64,000 nt of DNA from Mayfieldus sp963772265 (GCA_963772265.1 CAVYWS010000008.1:46899-110898), one strand, 5' to 3'; shown: positions 28,618 through 40,053, counted from the stretch's first letter. Notes: a model not told the origin generated them from the sequence alone. Numbers and translations are program-made.

Positions 28618-29390
28618 ATGCGGGCGATGAACCGGATGAGGCAAGACGTCGTGCTGCCCATCTTCAGAAATCCCCCCGGCCCCGTAGCCCGCATTCGGAC
28701 GATGCCCGACCTGTTCACCCGCACCCGCCTCACCGCGGTCGCGGTGATGGCCGGATTCGCCGCCCTGGCGTTGGCGCTGGTAACCAACCTCGCATCGACG
28801 AGCCTTCCTCTGTCCGCGAATCCCGGTGGCCACACCGACGTGGTCCTGAGCAGCCCGAGCAATCCCGGCGGCAACGATGGATCGGGTGGCTCGCAGGGTC
28901 AGGTCCGGACCGCCGCGGCCACCGGCGCCGCAGCCGCACCGGCGGCTTCCGCCGCATCCGCCCCGCCCGGCTCCAGCGCCGCCGGCCAGGGCGGACCGGT
29001 CGGTGCCGGCGCCCCGAGTGACCCCGGCGCGGGGACGACTCAGGTTGCGCTGTCGATCGGATCGGCGTCCCCGAGCCAGCCGTCGGGGACTTCGCAGCCG
29101 CCTGCTCCCAGTCAGTCCTCTCCCGGCGGCTCGCCCGGCACCGGCACCGCCGGCAGTCCCGCCGGAGGCAGACGGACGGGGACGGCTCGCAGGGAAGCCC
29201 CAGCGGCGGCGGGATCGTCGACGGGCACGCGCCGGTCACCCCGCCTTCGACTCCCGGCACCCAATCGACGGGATCGACCGCGACCACCGGCGGGTGGGGC
29301 GGGACGGCCGGCACGACCACCGGCAGCAGCTCCATTCAGAGCGGCGGCTCCTGGGGCCACTCGCACTACTGGTCTCACAACTGGCACTGA
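28618..29390 (+). CDS. Membrane-anchored Ser/Gly/Ala-rich protein (one indel)
   Basis: A membrane span (TAVAVMAGFAALALALVTNL) near the N-terminus is followed by low-complexity Ser/Gly/Pro/Ala sequence. Read on, the frame becomes Arg-rich. Shifting near 29165-29185 gives a Gly/Thr/Ser-rich tail ending GGSWGHSHYWSHNWH at 29388, a His/Trp-rich C-terminus that looks selected. Possible starts are 28618, 28627, 28636 and 28702; the last leaves a short basic N-terminus before the span and is attractive. Unknown function; probably displayed outside the cell like its upstream neighbour. Confidence 0.55.
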
Positions 29391-29408
29391 GCCGCCCGCG
29401 CTCCTGAA

Positions 29409-29414
29409 TACACT
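29409..29414 (+). promoter_or_regulatory. -10-like box of holA
   Basis: TACACT ends 6 bases before the GTG start of holA, as in a leaderless promoter. Confidence 0.45.
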
Positions 29415-29420
29415 CGGCGA

Positions 29421-30407
29421 GTGAGCACCCCCGCCGAGATGAAGCCCGCTTATCTGGTCGCCGGCAGCGACGAGGCGAAGATCGCGGCCGCCCGCCGCCG
29501 CCTGCGGGCGCGGGCCGAGGACGAGGGCGGGCCGGGCGCGCTGCAGGCCTTCGAGCCGGTCGAGGGCCGGGGGGCACCGGCTGCCGCCGAGCTGATCGCG
29601 GCAATCCCGGCCCTGTCCCTTACCGCCGAGCGGCGCTACCTGCTGGCCGACCACGTCGAGCGCTGGTCCGAGACCGATCAGCGGGCCGTGGCCGAGGCAC
29701 TGGCGGCGCTGCCCGAGGACCTGACCGTGGTGCTGGTGTCGCATGGAAAGCCGGCGGCGAAGCTGGCGGCGGGGGTCCGCAAGGCCGGCGGAGAGGTGCT
29801 CGGCTACGACACCCCGCGGCAGCGGGACCTTCCCCGGCGCCTCGGCGCCGACGCCAAGCAGCGCGGCTATCAGCTCGAGCCGGCCGCTGCCCGGATGCTG
29901 GTGCAGCGCATGGGCGCCAACCCGCTGCGGCTTGCGAACGAGCTCGACCGCCTCGGGCTCTGGGCCGGGGAGGGCGGCCAGGTGACGGCGGAGGACCTCG
30001 AGGCGATGATCAGCGACACCTCCGAGGCGGCGGTGTGGTCGCTGTCCGACGCCCTGCTCGAGGGCGACGCCGAGACGGCCCTGGCGATCGCCGAGCGGCT
30101 GCTCGGACAGGGTGAGAACGTGACCGGCCTGATCTACGCGCTGGCTTCGCGTCTGCGCAAGGCGACTGCGGCACTGGAGCGGCTCGAGCAGGGCGTCGCT
30201 CCGAAGCAGCTCGAATCGGAGCTGGGGATGCACCCCTACGCCGCCAAGCAGCTGCTCTCGCGGCTGCGCGACTGCTCCCCGGAGCAGCTTCGCGAGGCGA
30301 CAGAGTCGATCGCCGACCTCGAGGTCTGGTGCCGGGGCGGCGCCGAGTACGGCGAGCCGCTGGCATTGACCCTCGCGCTGCGCAAGGCGGCGGGGGCCGC
30401 GGCCTAG
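29421..30407 (+). CDS. holA: DNA polymerase III subunit delta
   Basis: The clamp-loader subunit that opens the sliding clamp. The 328-residue protein shows the HolA pattern: KPAYLVAGSDEAKIAAARR at the start, a degenerate AAA+ region, MGANPLRLANELDRLGLWAG, and the C-terminal collar helices with EAAVWSLSDALLEGD and HPYAAKQLLSRLRDCS. The gene is next to rpsT on the other strand, a widely conserved neighbour of holA. Confidence 0.92.
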   Translation: MSTPAEMKPAYLVAGSDEAKIAAARRRLRARAEDEGGPGALQAFEPVEGRGAPAAAELIAAIPALSLTAERRYLLADHVERWSETDQRAVAEALAALPEDLTVVLVSHGKPAAKLAAGVRKAGGEVLGYDTPRQRDLPRRLGADAKQRGYQLEPAAARMLVQRMGANPLRLANELDRLGLWAGEGGQVTAEDLEAMISDTSEAAVWSLSDALLEGDAETALAIAERLLGQGENVTGLIYALASRLRKATAALERLEQGVAPKQLESELGMHPYAAKQLLSRLRDCSPEQLREATESIADLEVWCRGGAEYGEPLALTLALRKAAGAAA

Positions 30408-30423
30408 CGGCCGGCCCGGCTGG

Positions 30424-30684
30424 TTAGGAGCCGCTGGCGAGCCGCGCGGCTCGGGCCTTCTTGCGGGCCGCGTTGCTGTTGTGGATCGCGCCCTTCTGGG
30501 CGGCCTTGTCGATCCGCGAGACCAGCGCGCGATGCTCCTGCTCGACAGCCGAGGAGTCGTTCTCCGAGACGGCTCGCTCGAGACGGCGGAAGTGCGTCCT
30601 CACGGCGCCGACAAGCCGCCGGTTCTCGGCGTGTTCGCGGGCCGTTCTTAGGATCCGCTTCTTCTGTGAGGCTATGTTGGCCAT
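30424..30684 (-). CDS. rpsT: 30S ribosomal protein S20
   Basis: 86 residues beginning ANIASQKKRILRTAREHAEN and rich in Lys, Arg and Ala, with the S20 helix block VEQEHRALVSRIDKAAQKGA and IHNSNAARKKARAA. It binds 16S rRNA early in assembly. Convergent with holA. Its leader holds a hairpin (see findings). Confidence 0.96.
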   Translation of the reverse strand: MANIASQKKRILRTAREHAENRRLVGAVRTHFRRLERAVSENDSSAVEQEHRALVSRIDKAAQKGAIHNSNAARKKARAARLASGS

Positions 30685-30731
30685 CTTCGGAGGGCCGAGC
30701 CGGGTGGCTCCGGCTTCGAGCGGTCGCGGAC

Positions 30732-30737
30732 TATAGC
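30732..30737 (-). promoter_or_regulatory. -10 box of rpsT
   Basis: On the minus strand TATAGT lies 47 bases before the rpsT ATG, giving a leader of roughly 40 bases. No convincing -35 was seen. Confidence 0.4.
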
Positions 30738-30779
30738 GGCCCGTATCAGTCGCACGTGGCCATGGAGCACCTCACCTAG

Positions 30780-32465
30780 ATGCCGACACCGCCGGCGCCC
30801 GAGAACCCAGACCAGGCGAGCAGAGAGCTGGAGATCGATGCGGCCGAGCGCCGCGCCGAGGCGTTTGCGCCCGGCGAGGAGCCGTCAGGCCTTCCGGCGC
30901 CCGGCGAGCGGGCGGGGCGCATCGCGCGCTCGACCGCGTTCTTCTCGCTCGCCACCGCAGCCTCGCGCGTCGCCGGGCTGGTGCGGGAGATCGTCGCCGC
31001 CAGCTATTTCGGGGTGAAGGGGCCGATGTCGGCCTTCACGGTCGCCTTCCAGGTCCCCAACCTGGTCCGCAGCCTGTTCGCCGACTCCGCCCTGCAGCCG
31101 GCCTTCGTGCCGGTCTTCACCGAGCAGCTGGAGAAGGGCAACCACAAGGAGGCCTTCCGAATGGCCTCGGCGATGCTCTTCGTGGTCACGATGGTGCTGG
31201 GGGCGATAACCGCCTTCTTCGTCCTGCTGGCGCCGCTGGTGATGCCCCTGTTCGCGCCCGGGCTGAAGGGGGAGATCCGCGACCTGATGGTCGTCCTCTC
31301 GCAGATCCTCTTCCCGATCCTGATCCTGCTCGGCCTCAGCGGCGTCGTCGTCGGCATCCTCAACAGCTACGACCGCTTCGGCGCCTTCGCGATCTCGCCG
31401 CTGTTCTGGAACCTGACGATCATCGCCGTGCTCGTGGTGCTGGCGCCCGCCTTCTCGGGCAACGACCGCATCTACGCCTACGCGATCGGGATCCTCGCCG
31501 GCACCGCTGTCCAGCTGGCAATCCCGGCGGTCGACCTTCGCAACACGCCGTTTCGCTTCAGCCGCCATATCGGCAAGCCCTGGCGGAACCCGGCGGTCCG
31601 CCGGGTGCTGCTGCTGATGCTGCCGGTGACGCTCAGCCTCGGGCTGATCAACTTCAACCTGCTGATCAACAGCTTCTTCGGCAGCCTGGTCTCCGACCGC
31701 GGCCCGGCGGCGATCGACAAGGCGTTCCGCATCTACCAGCTGCCGCAGGGGATCTTCTCGGTGGCGATCACCACGGTGCTGTTCCCGACCCTGGCCCGCT
31801 TCGCCGCCCGCGGGGCCCGCGACGACCTGCGGGCGACGATGGCGAACGGGATGCGCCAGATCGTCTTCGTCCTGATCCCGGCCGCGGCAGCGGTGCTGGT
31901 GCTGTCGGAGCCGATGGTGCGCTTGGTCTTCCAGCGCGGCGAGTTCACCGCCTCGCAGACCGACCTCGTCTCCACGGCGCTGTTCTGGTTCGCCTTCTCG
32001 CTCCCGGCCAACGGGCTCTTCCTGCTTCTCACCCGGACCTTCTTCAGCCTCCAGCGGCCCTGGATCCCGACCGTGATCTCGGCCGCGAACCTTGTGATCA
32101 CCGCCCTTGCGGCGCTGGCGCTCTACGGCCCATTCGGGGTCGGGGGCATCGTCGCCTCGACCGCGATCGCGACCGTCGCCAGCGTCATCGCCCAGTGCAT
32201 GATCCTGCGCCGCGAGCTGGGCGGGCTGGAGCTGGGCCGGCTCGCCGACTCGGCGCTTCGGATCGGGCTCGCGGCAGCGGCGCTGGCCGGAGTCAGCTAC
32301 GCGGTCTGGGACTTGCTCGACGCGGCCCTGGGCCGATCGCTGGGCGGGCAGCTGATCTCGCTGACGAGCGGGCTTGCGGCCGGTGCCGTGGTCTACCTGG
32401 GGGTCGTCTGGGCCCTGCGCGTGCCCGAGCTCGAACAGATCATGCGCCTGCTGCGGCGCCGCTGA
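30780..32465 (+). CDS. murJ: Lipid II flippase MurJ
   Basis: A MOP-superfamily flippase that moves lipid II to the outer face of the membrane. 561 residues with about 14 spans, preceded by a charged cytosolic extension of about 50 residues. Family blocks include AASRVAGLVREIVAASYFG, RSLFADSALQPAFVPVFTE, LINSFFGSLV and RIYQLPQGIFSVAITTVLFP. The gene heads a run with membrane proteins likely to handle lipid-linked sugars, its stop lying 6 bases before the next ATG. Confidence 0.92.
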   Translation: MPTPPAPENPDQASRELEIDAAERRAEAFAPGEEPSGLPAPGERAGRIARSTAFFSLATAASRVAGLVREIVAASYFGVKGPMSAFTVAFQVPNLVRSLFADSALQPAFVPVFTEQLEKGNHKEAFRMASAMLFVVTMVLGAITAFFVLLAPLVMPLFAPGLKGEIRDLMVVLSQILFPILILLGLSGVVVGILNSYDRFGAFAISPLFWNLTIIAVLVVLAPAFSGNDRIYAYAIGILAGTAVQLAIPAVDLRNTPFRFSRHIGKPWRNPAVRRVLLLMLPVTLSLGLINFNLLINSFFGSLVSDRGPAAIDKAFRIYQLPQGIFSVAITTVLFPTLARFAARGARDDLRATMANGMRQIVFVLIPAAAAVLVLSEPMVRLVFQRGEFTASQTDLVSTALFWFAFSLPANGLFLLLTRTFFSLQRPWIPTVISAANLVITALAALALYGPFGVGGIVASTAIATVASVIAQCMILRRELGGLELGRLADSALRIGLAAAALAGVSYAVWDLLDAALGRSLGGQLISLTSGLAAGAVVYLGVVWALRVPELEQIMRLLRRR

Positions 32466-32471
32466 TCCGGG

Positions 32472-34580
32472 ATGCTCGACGCAGCCGACTATCTGCTCGG
32501 GTCCGCGGAGCTGCTGGCCGTGGCGCTGGGATCGGCGGCCGGGGCGACCAGGGCTCGCTCGCGGCTTCTGCCCGGCTGGTCGGGGGCGCCGGCGCGGCTG
32601 GCCGACCTGGTGCTGGGACTCGCCCTCGTCCTCGGGGTCGCCGAGCTCCTCGGCAGCTTCGGCGCCTTCCGCGAGCTGCCCTTCGTTCTCGGCGTAGTCG
32701 CGGTCGGGATCGCGGTCCGCCTCCTGGTTCGGCGCGGAACGGCCGCTCCGGGGTCCGCTTCGGCAGCTGCCCCCGGCGCCCGCCCAGCCTCCGGTCCTCG
32801 TGGCCGCCGCCCTGCTGGCCGCCGGGCTGGTGATCGCCCACTGGTCGGTCGGCGTGCGGGTGACGCTCGACGCCGGGATCACCAACTTCGACTCGACCTG
32901 GTACCACGGCCCCTTCGCGGCCGGCTTCGCGCAGGGACACTCGACCTTCGATCTCCACTTCATCGCGCCCCAGTTCCTGGCCTGGTTCTACCCCGCCAAC
33001 TCGGAGCTGCTGCACGGCGTCGGCATCCTCGCCTTCGGGCGCGACAACCTCTCGCCGCTGATCAACCTCGGCTGGCTGGCCGGAACCCTGCTCGCCGCCT
33101 GGTGCATCGGCCGCCCCTACGGGGTGGCGCCGCTGTCGACGATCGGGGCGGCGGTCGTGCTCGACGCCGGGGCGATGGCCGACCAGGCGGGATCGATGCG
33201 CAACGACATCGCGGCGATCTTCTTTCTCACCGCGGCGGCGGCGATCGCCGTCAACGCGGCCGCGTCGCAGCGGGAGCGCTGGCTCGGCCCGGGGGCCCTG
33301 GCGCTGATCGGCCTCGCCGCCGGACTGGCCGCGGGAGTGAAGCTCAACTATCTCGCCCCGGCCCTGGCCCTCGGCATCGGGCTGGTGCTGATCAGCGCCC
33401 CGGGGACCCGGCGGCGGGCAAGCGCGGCGGTCGGACTGCCGCTGCTGGCCGGCTGCGGCTACTGGTACCTGCGCAACCTGCTGCACTCCGGCAGCCCGTT
33501 TCCCTGGGTCAAGTCACTGGGGCCGATCGACCTCCCGGCCCCCGACCAGGCGCTCGGCGGGCGTCGCCAGGAGTCGGTGCTCGGCTACCTGTTCCACGGC
33601 TCGACCTGGCGCGAGTGGTTCCTGCCCGGGCTTCATCACGGGCTCGGCTGGCTCTGGCCCCTGGTCGTGGCGATGGCGATCGGCGGCCTGGTGCTCTGCC
33701 TCAGCCGGCGCCGGGAGCCGCTGCTGCGCGTCCTCGGCGCTGGTCGGCCTGGTCACCGCTCTCGCCTGGATCGCCAGCCCCGCCTCGGCGGCGGGGCCGA
33801 GCGGGATGCCGCTCAGCTTCGAGTCCGGGCTGCGCTACCTGGCGCCGGCTCTGATCCTCGGCCTGGCGCTGCTGCCCGGTCGCAGTCGGCAGCGACCCGG
33901 CTCGCCGCCTCGCCCTCGCCGCCGCGCTCTTGGCGGCGCTTGCCTTCGCCGACGCATCCGCCGCTCCCTGGTACTCGGGCTATGTCGCGGGGGCGGTGGC
34001 GGTCGGCGCCGCCGCGGCGGCAATTGCCGCTCCTGCTCGGCTCCTGGCGGTTGCGCCGCGCGCGGCGCCCCGCCCTCGTCGGGATCGCCAGCGGGTGCGT
34101 CCTGGTCGCGGTCGGCGTCGGCTGGGTCGAGCAGCGGCGCTATCTCGACCATCGCTATGCCGACCCCCAGATTCGCGGCCCCGGGACTGAACGCCGCTTT
34201 CAAATGGGCGCGCGACCTCGGCGGCGAGCGGATCGCAACCACCGCCACCCGCCAGTACCCGCTGTGGGGGACCGAGCTCTCCAACCACGTCCAGTTCGCC
34301 GGGGTGCACCGGCCCCACGCGGGCTTCGTGCGGGCTTCGAGCTGCCGCCAGTGGCGCGCGGCTGATCAACGAGGGCGACTACGACTACGTGGTCGCCAGC
34401 CTCGATCGCGTCGCGCCCGGCGGGCGGCCGTATCCGGTCGAGGCAGGCTGGACCCGCGACCCCAACGCCACCGTGGTGCTGCGCCGGGCGCCGACCGTCG
34501 TCTTCAGGATCACAGGGCCGCTTGCCCCTGCTCGCTGCTCCGACTCGCGCCGAGGAGGAGACGGCGCCGGTGGCACCTAA
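32472..34580 (+). CDS. PMT/ArnT-like polytopic membrane protein, copy 1 (six indels)
   Basis: A glycosyltransferase-39-like membrane protein of about 700 residues, paralogous to the gene at 35088-37165. Shared blocks are LLPGWSG-PARLAD, AHWSVGV, WYH-PFAA-FAQ, LAWFYPANSELLHGVGI, AAWCIGRPYG, DAG-MADQAG, FWYLRN-like GYWYLRNLL, and a C-terminal GLNAAF-WA...RIATT--QYPL. The acidic D-S-x-W motif after the first extracytoplasmic turn (FDSTWYH) resembles the catalytic DxxWY region of such enzymes. Frame changes lie near 32750, 33735, 33905, 34030, 34188 and 34340. Predicted to use a polyprenyl-phosphate sugar; donor and acceptor unknown. Confidence 0.7.
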
Positions 34581-34617
34581 GAAGTGGTTTAGGTTCGCTT
34601 GAGAGGCTGAGCGCGAG

Positions 34618-35091
34618 ATGCCCGTTGACCGCGATGAAGCGAGGCTGGAGGGCCGATCCTGGTCGGCACCCGGCGCCCTTGCCCTGGCCCGGCGGATCGG
34701 CAGCGGCTCCAAACGGGGCGCGAACTGGATTCAGCTGATCAAGTTCGGCCTGGTCGGCGGATCGGGCTACCTGATCAACCTGGCCGTGTTCGCGGTGCTG
34801 AGCCAGAACCTCGGCCAGCAGCACGCCGTCGCCGCGGTGGGGGCGTTCTGCGTCGCGGTTTCGAACAACTACCTCTGGAACCGGCATTGGACCTTTGACC
34901 CGCGGGCGGACCGAACCAGCTTCCAAGCGGTGCGCTTCTTCGTGGTCAGTTTCGGCGGGCTGCTGGTCAACCTCGCCATGCTGCAGGTGCTGGTCGCAGC
35001 CGCGGTGCCCGAGCTGCAGGCGCAGGCCCTCGCCGTGGCGACGGCGATGCCGCTCAATTTCGCCGGCAACAAGCTCTGGACCTTCACCTGA
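34618..35091 (+). CDS. GtrA-family membrane protein
   Basis: 157 residues, four spans. After a charged N-terminus it shows QLIKFGLVGGSGYLINLAVF, AVSNNYLWNRHWTF and NFAGNKLWTFT, the standard GtrA pattern. GtrA proteins are thought to flip polyprenyl-phosphate-linked sugars. It sits between the two PMT-like genes, overlaps the second by four bases, and may supply or share their lipid-linked donor. Confidence 0.88.
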   Translation: MPVDRDEARLEGRSWSAPGALALARRIGSGSKRGANWIQLIKFGLVGGSGYLINLAVFAVLSQNLGQQHAVAAVGAFCVAVSNNYLWNRHWTFDPRADRTSFQAVRFFVVSFGGLLVNLAMLQVLVAAAVPELQAQALAVATAMPLNFAGNKLWTFT

Positions 35092-37165
35092 CCGCATACC
35101 TGATCGGCTTGGCTGCGCTCGCGGCCACGGTCAGCGCCCTCGCCCTCGGCGCCGCCCGGCTTCGGCACGGTTGCTGCCCGGGTGGTCCGGGCTCCCGGCC
35201 CGACTGGCGGATTCGGTGATCACGGTCGCCCTGTTGATCTTGGCGGCGCAGCTGCTCGGCATCTTCGGCCTGCTCGGTGACCGGTCGCTGACTGCCCTCG
35301 GCGTCGTCAGCGGGCTCGGCTTGAGGCTCGGGATCCGCCCGGCGCCCACGTCTGCGGACATCGAACCGCCTCCCGCGCCGCCGGTGCCGCAAAAGGGGCT
35401 GCTGGCCGCCGCTGCGATCGGATTCGCCCTGCTCGCCCACTGGTCCGTGGGGGTGAGCGATTCGCTTCATCACGGGATGACCGGCTACGACTCGGCCTGG
35501 TACCACATGCCGTTCGCGGCGCATTTCGCCCAGACCGGCTCGGCGCTGGACTTCAACTATGTCTCGCCGCGCTATCTGGCCTGGTTCTATCCGGCCAACT
35601 CCGAGCTTCTGCACGGGGTCGGAATCGCCTTCCTCCACAGCGACCTGCTCTCACCGCTCTTGAACCTGCTGTGGCTGGTCGGCTGCCTGGCGGCCGCCTG
35701 GTGCATCGGCAGGCCCTACGGACTCGGTCCCTGGACCGTCGCCGCGGTGGCCGTCCTGCTCGACGCGGGTGTGATGGCGGACCAGGCGGGTGAGGCGCGC
35801 AACGACACCCTGGGCCTGTTCATGTTGCTCGCCGCGGTGGCGCTGATCGTCAACGGCGCCGCGGCGCGAGGTGAGCGCAGGATCGGGTACGGGCCGCTCG
35901 CGGTCGCCGGGCTCGCCGCAGGGCTCGCCGCCGGGACAAAGCTCAGCTTCATCGCCCCGGTGGCGGTCCTCATGCTCGGGGTTCCTGCGCTCGCCGCGGC
36001 CGGCCGGCGGCGAGCGGCGGCGCTCGCTTTCGCAGGACCGGCATTTGCGGGCGGCGGTTTCTGGTACTTGCGCAACGTCGCTCTGGCCGAGAACCCGCTG
36101 CCCTGGTTTCGGGCCATCGGGCCGCTGCGGCTGGATGGCCCCGAGCAGGGCTTGGGGGGTCGCGCCCAGTTCTCGGTGACCCACTACTTCGGCGACGGCC
36201 GAGTCTGGAGCGACTGGTTCGCACCAGGGCTGGTGCACCGGCTTGGAGAGCTCTGGCCGCTGCTGCTCGGCGCGGTGCTTGTGGGGGTCTTGCTCTGCCT
36301 CTGGCGCGGATCGGGGTCCTTGAGGCTGATCGCACTCGCCGCCGCCGCCGGCCTCATGACCTATCTGCTCGACGGCACCTCCGCCGAAGGCCCGCTGGGC
36401 ATGCCGCTCGGTTTCGCGTCGAGCCTCCGTCACCTCGTTCCGGCCCTCTGCCTGGGACTGGTACTGGTGCCGCTTGCTCCCGGTCTGCGCTCGCGGCGCG
36501 GCAGGGCCGGCGTGGCGGCGCTCCTGGCCGCCCTGCTGGTCGCGTCCGACCGCTCCGGCTACGCCTGGCGTCCCTGGGCCGTGCTGATTGCCGTCGCAGG
36601 CGTCGCGATCGCCTACTCGATCCTCTATGGGCCGCGCATTCGGCTCGCACGCCCGCGCTGGCCGTCGCTTGCGGTCGCGGCGGCCGCCGGATCGCTCGCG
36701 CTGGTGGTCGGAGGATGGTTCGCGCAGCGCTCCTATGTCGGCGACCGCTACACGGGGCACGACTTCCGCTCCCGGGGCCTGAACGCCGCCTTCGCCTGGG
36801 CTGCCGCCCAGCGATCGCAGCGGATCGCCACCACGCTGCCGCTCCAGTATCCGCTCCTCGGAGCAGACCTCTCGAACCGGGTCAGCTTCCTCGGCAGCCA
36901 TCACGAGGACGCCGGCTTCACTTCGATCCATCGCTGCCGGCCGTTCCGGCGAGCTCTGCGGGCGGGCCGTTACCGGTTCGTCGTCACCTCGGGCGGGCTG
37001 AGGGGCTCGAATCGCGGTCACGTGCGATGTGTGGCGCAGGAGCCGGGAGCGCGGCTGGTGGTCAGGCGCGACAGGGTGGCCGTATTTCGCCTTCTTCCGG
37101 CGCCGGCGGCCGGACAGTCGCAGGCCGCCCCCAAGGAGGAGGTCTCGCGCAACGCCCACTCCTAG
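35088..37165 (+). CDS. PMT/ArnT-like polytopic membrane protein, copy 2 (one indel)
   Basis: About 690 residues with some twelve spans, paralogous to copy 1. The N-terminal segment (LTAYLIGLAALAATVSALAL) begins at a CTG overlapping the gtrA stop (CTGA) or at TTG 35109, and joins by a one-base loss near 35164 to RLLPGWSGLPARLADS. The remainder is uninterrupted: GYDSAWYHMPFAAHFAQ, YLAWFYPANSELLHGVGI, LVPLAPGLRSRRGR and a soluble C-terminal domain. Predicted lipid-linked sugar transferase acting outside the membrane; substrate unknown. Confidence 0.75.
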
Positions 37166-37207
37166 CCCGGCCCGAGCGCCTCGCACCGCCATACTCACGC
37201 CTCCGAC

Positions 37208-39001
<1,794 letters not shown>

Positions 39002-39009
39002 GACGGCTC

Positions 39010-39447
39010 TTGGGTGAGTCGGAGCAGAACGTGGCCCTGGGCCGCGAGCTGCTGGCGGCATTTCAGCGCGGTGACATCGCCTACCTCCTGGAAAGGTTCG
39101 ATCCCGAGATCGAGATCTTCAGCACGCCTGAACTGCCCAACCCCGGCCGCTTCCGTGGTCGAGAGGGCTACCTACAGTGGATCGGCCAATGGCTCGAAGC
39201 CTGGGAGACATTCGAGGTTGAGCCGAAGGGCTTCGAGTCGGTCGGAGAGAGACACGTCGTGATGCCGTCACATCAGCGCGGTGTCGGTAAGGGGAGCGGG
39301 GTGGAGGTCGAAATGGACGCCTGCTACATGATCGAGGTGGAGAACGGTTTGGTGACCCGCTTTCACTTCTATGGCACCTGCGAGCAGGCGGTGGAGGCGG
39401 CGCGCGCCGGGGAGGAGCGCGCGGCTGCGGAATCACGGCCGGGCTAG
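39010..39447 (+). CDS. SnoaL/NTF2-like protein
   Basis: 145 residues with an NTF2-like fold pattern: an N-terminal helix (NVALGRELLAAFQRGDIAYL), then LERFDPEIEIFSTPELPNPG and a C-terminal MIEVENGLVTRFHFYGTCEQ. Such ketosteroid-isomerase-like proteins bind small hydrophobic ligands or act as isomerases. The start is TTG, 8 bases after lepA. The C-terminus overlaps the end of the convergent small gene by four bases. Confidence 0.7.
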   Translation: MGESEQNVALGRELLAAFQRGDIAYLLERFDPEIEIFSTPELPNPGRFRGREGYLQWIGQWLEAWETFEVEPKGFESVGERHVVMPSHQRGVGKGSGVEVEMDACYMIEVENGLVTRFHFYGTCEQAVEAARAGEERAAAESRPG

Positions 39448-39713
39448 CGGCGCAGAAGGCGCCGCCAGAGCGAAGGCGATGGCTGCTGGGTCTTGCGCCA
39501 CTCGTCGCGGGTTGGCAGCTCTCCCCGCTCTCGCGCCCGCATCACACACCTGGTGTGGGCGTGGCGGCGGCGGGCGCTGTCGCCCTCTGGGGCGATCAGC
39601 ACGTGCTCGCTGAGCGCCGGCAGGAAGTTGCCGCAGAGCGGACAGCGGTAGGTGGCCGGCTTGCGGTTCTGGGCGCGGCGCATCGACCACCAACACGGCG
39701 CGGGGTCGCTCAT
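39444..39713 (-). CDS. Small Cys/His-containing protein of unknown function
   Basis: 89 basic residues with CPLCGNFLPAL and, about 25 residues on, HAHTRC, a plausible single zinc site. The middle (SEHVLIAPEGDSARRRHA) looks conserved in style, and the ends are Arg-rich. I know no function; it may be a nucleic-acid-binding zinc protein. It lies downstream of the YbjQ-like gene on the same strand. Confidence 0.55.
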   Translation of the reverse strand: MSDPAPCWWSMRRAQNRKPATYRCPLCGNFLPALSEHVLIAPEGDSARRRHAHTRCVMRARERGELPTRDEWRKTQQPSPSLWRRLLRR

Positions 39714-39725
39714 CGCGGCGAGCGT

Positions 39726-40046
39726 CTAGGCCTTCGTCGCCTTGACCGCGGTGCCGTATGCGCAGATCTCGGTCCAGGTGGTTCCGAGCTCGGAAGTGTC
39801 GAAGCGGAAGGCGATGATCGCGTTCGCGCCCTTGCCCTCCGCCTCCTCGACCAGGCGCTCGGTCGCGTGCGCGCGGCCCTCGGCCAGCATCTTGGTCATC
39901 CCCTTCAGCTCACCGCCGCCGAGTGACTTCAGCGTGGCGCCGATCTGGGAGCCGATGTTCCGCGACCTCACGGTGAGCCCGAAGACCTCGCCCATGACCT
40001 CGTCGATCGAGTAGCCGGGCAACTCGTTCATCGTCGTGATGATCAC
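39726..40046 (-). CDS. YbjQ/UPF0145 family protein
   Basis: 106 residues matching YbjQ-like proteins: TTMNELPGYSIDEVMGEVFG, a repeated GGGELKGMTKMLAEGRAHAT and EAEGKGANAIIAFRFDTSEL. They form pentameric rings and are sometimes called heavy-metal-binding proteins; the true role is unclear. GTG start with a TANNNT box 7 bases upstream. Confidence 0.88.
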   Translation of the reverse strand: MIITTMNELPGYSIDEVMGEVFGLTVRSRNIGSQIGATLKSLGGGELKGMTKMLAEGRAHATERLVEEAEGKGANAIIAFRFDTSELGTTWTEICAYGTAVKATKA

Positions 40047-40053
40047 GTGGGTG

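Noticed and set aside
30885..32963. 692-residue minus-strand frame opposite murJ
   Set aside because: Highly repetitive charged composition produced by reading a membrane protein backwards; no supporting motif.
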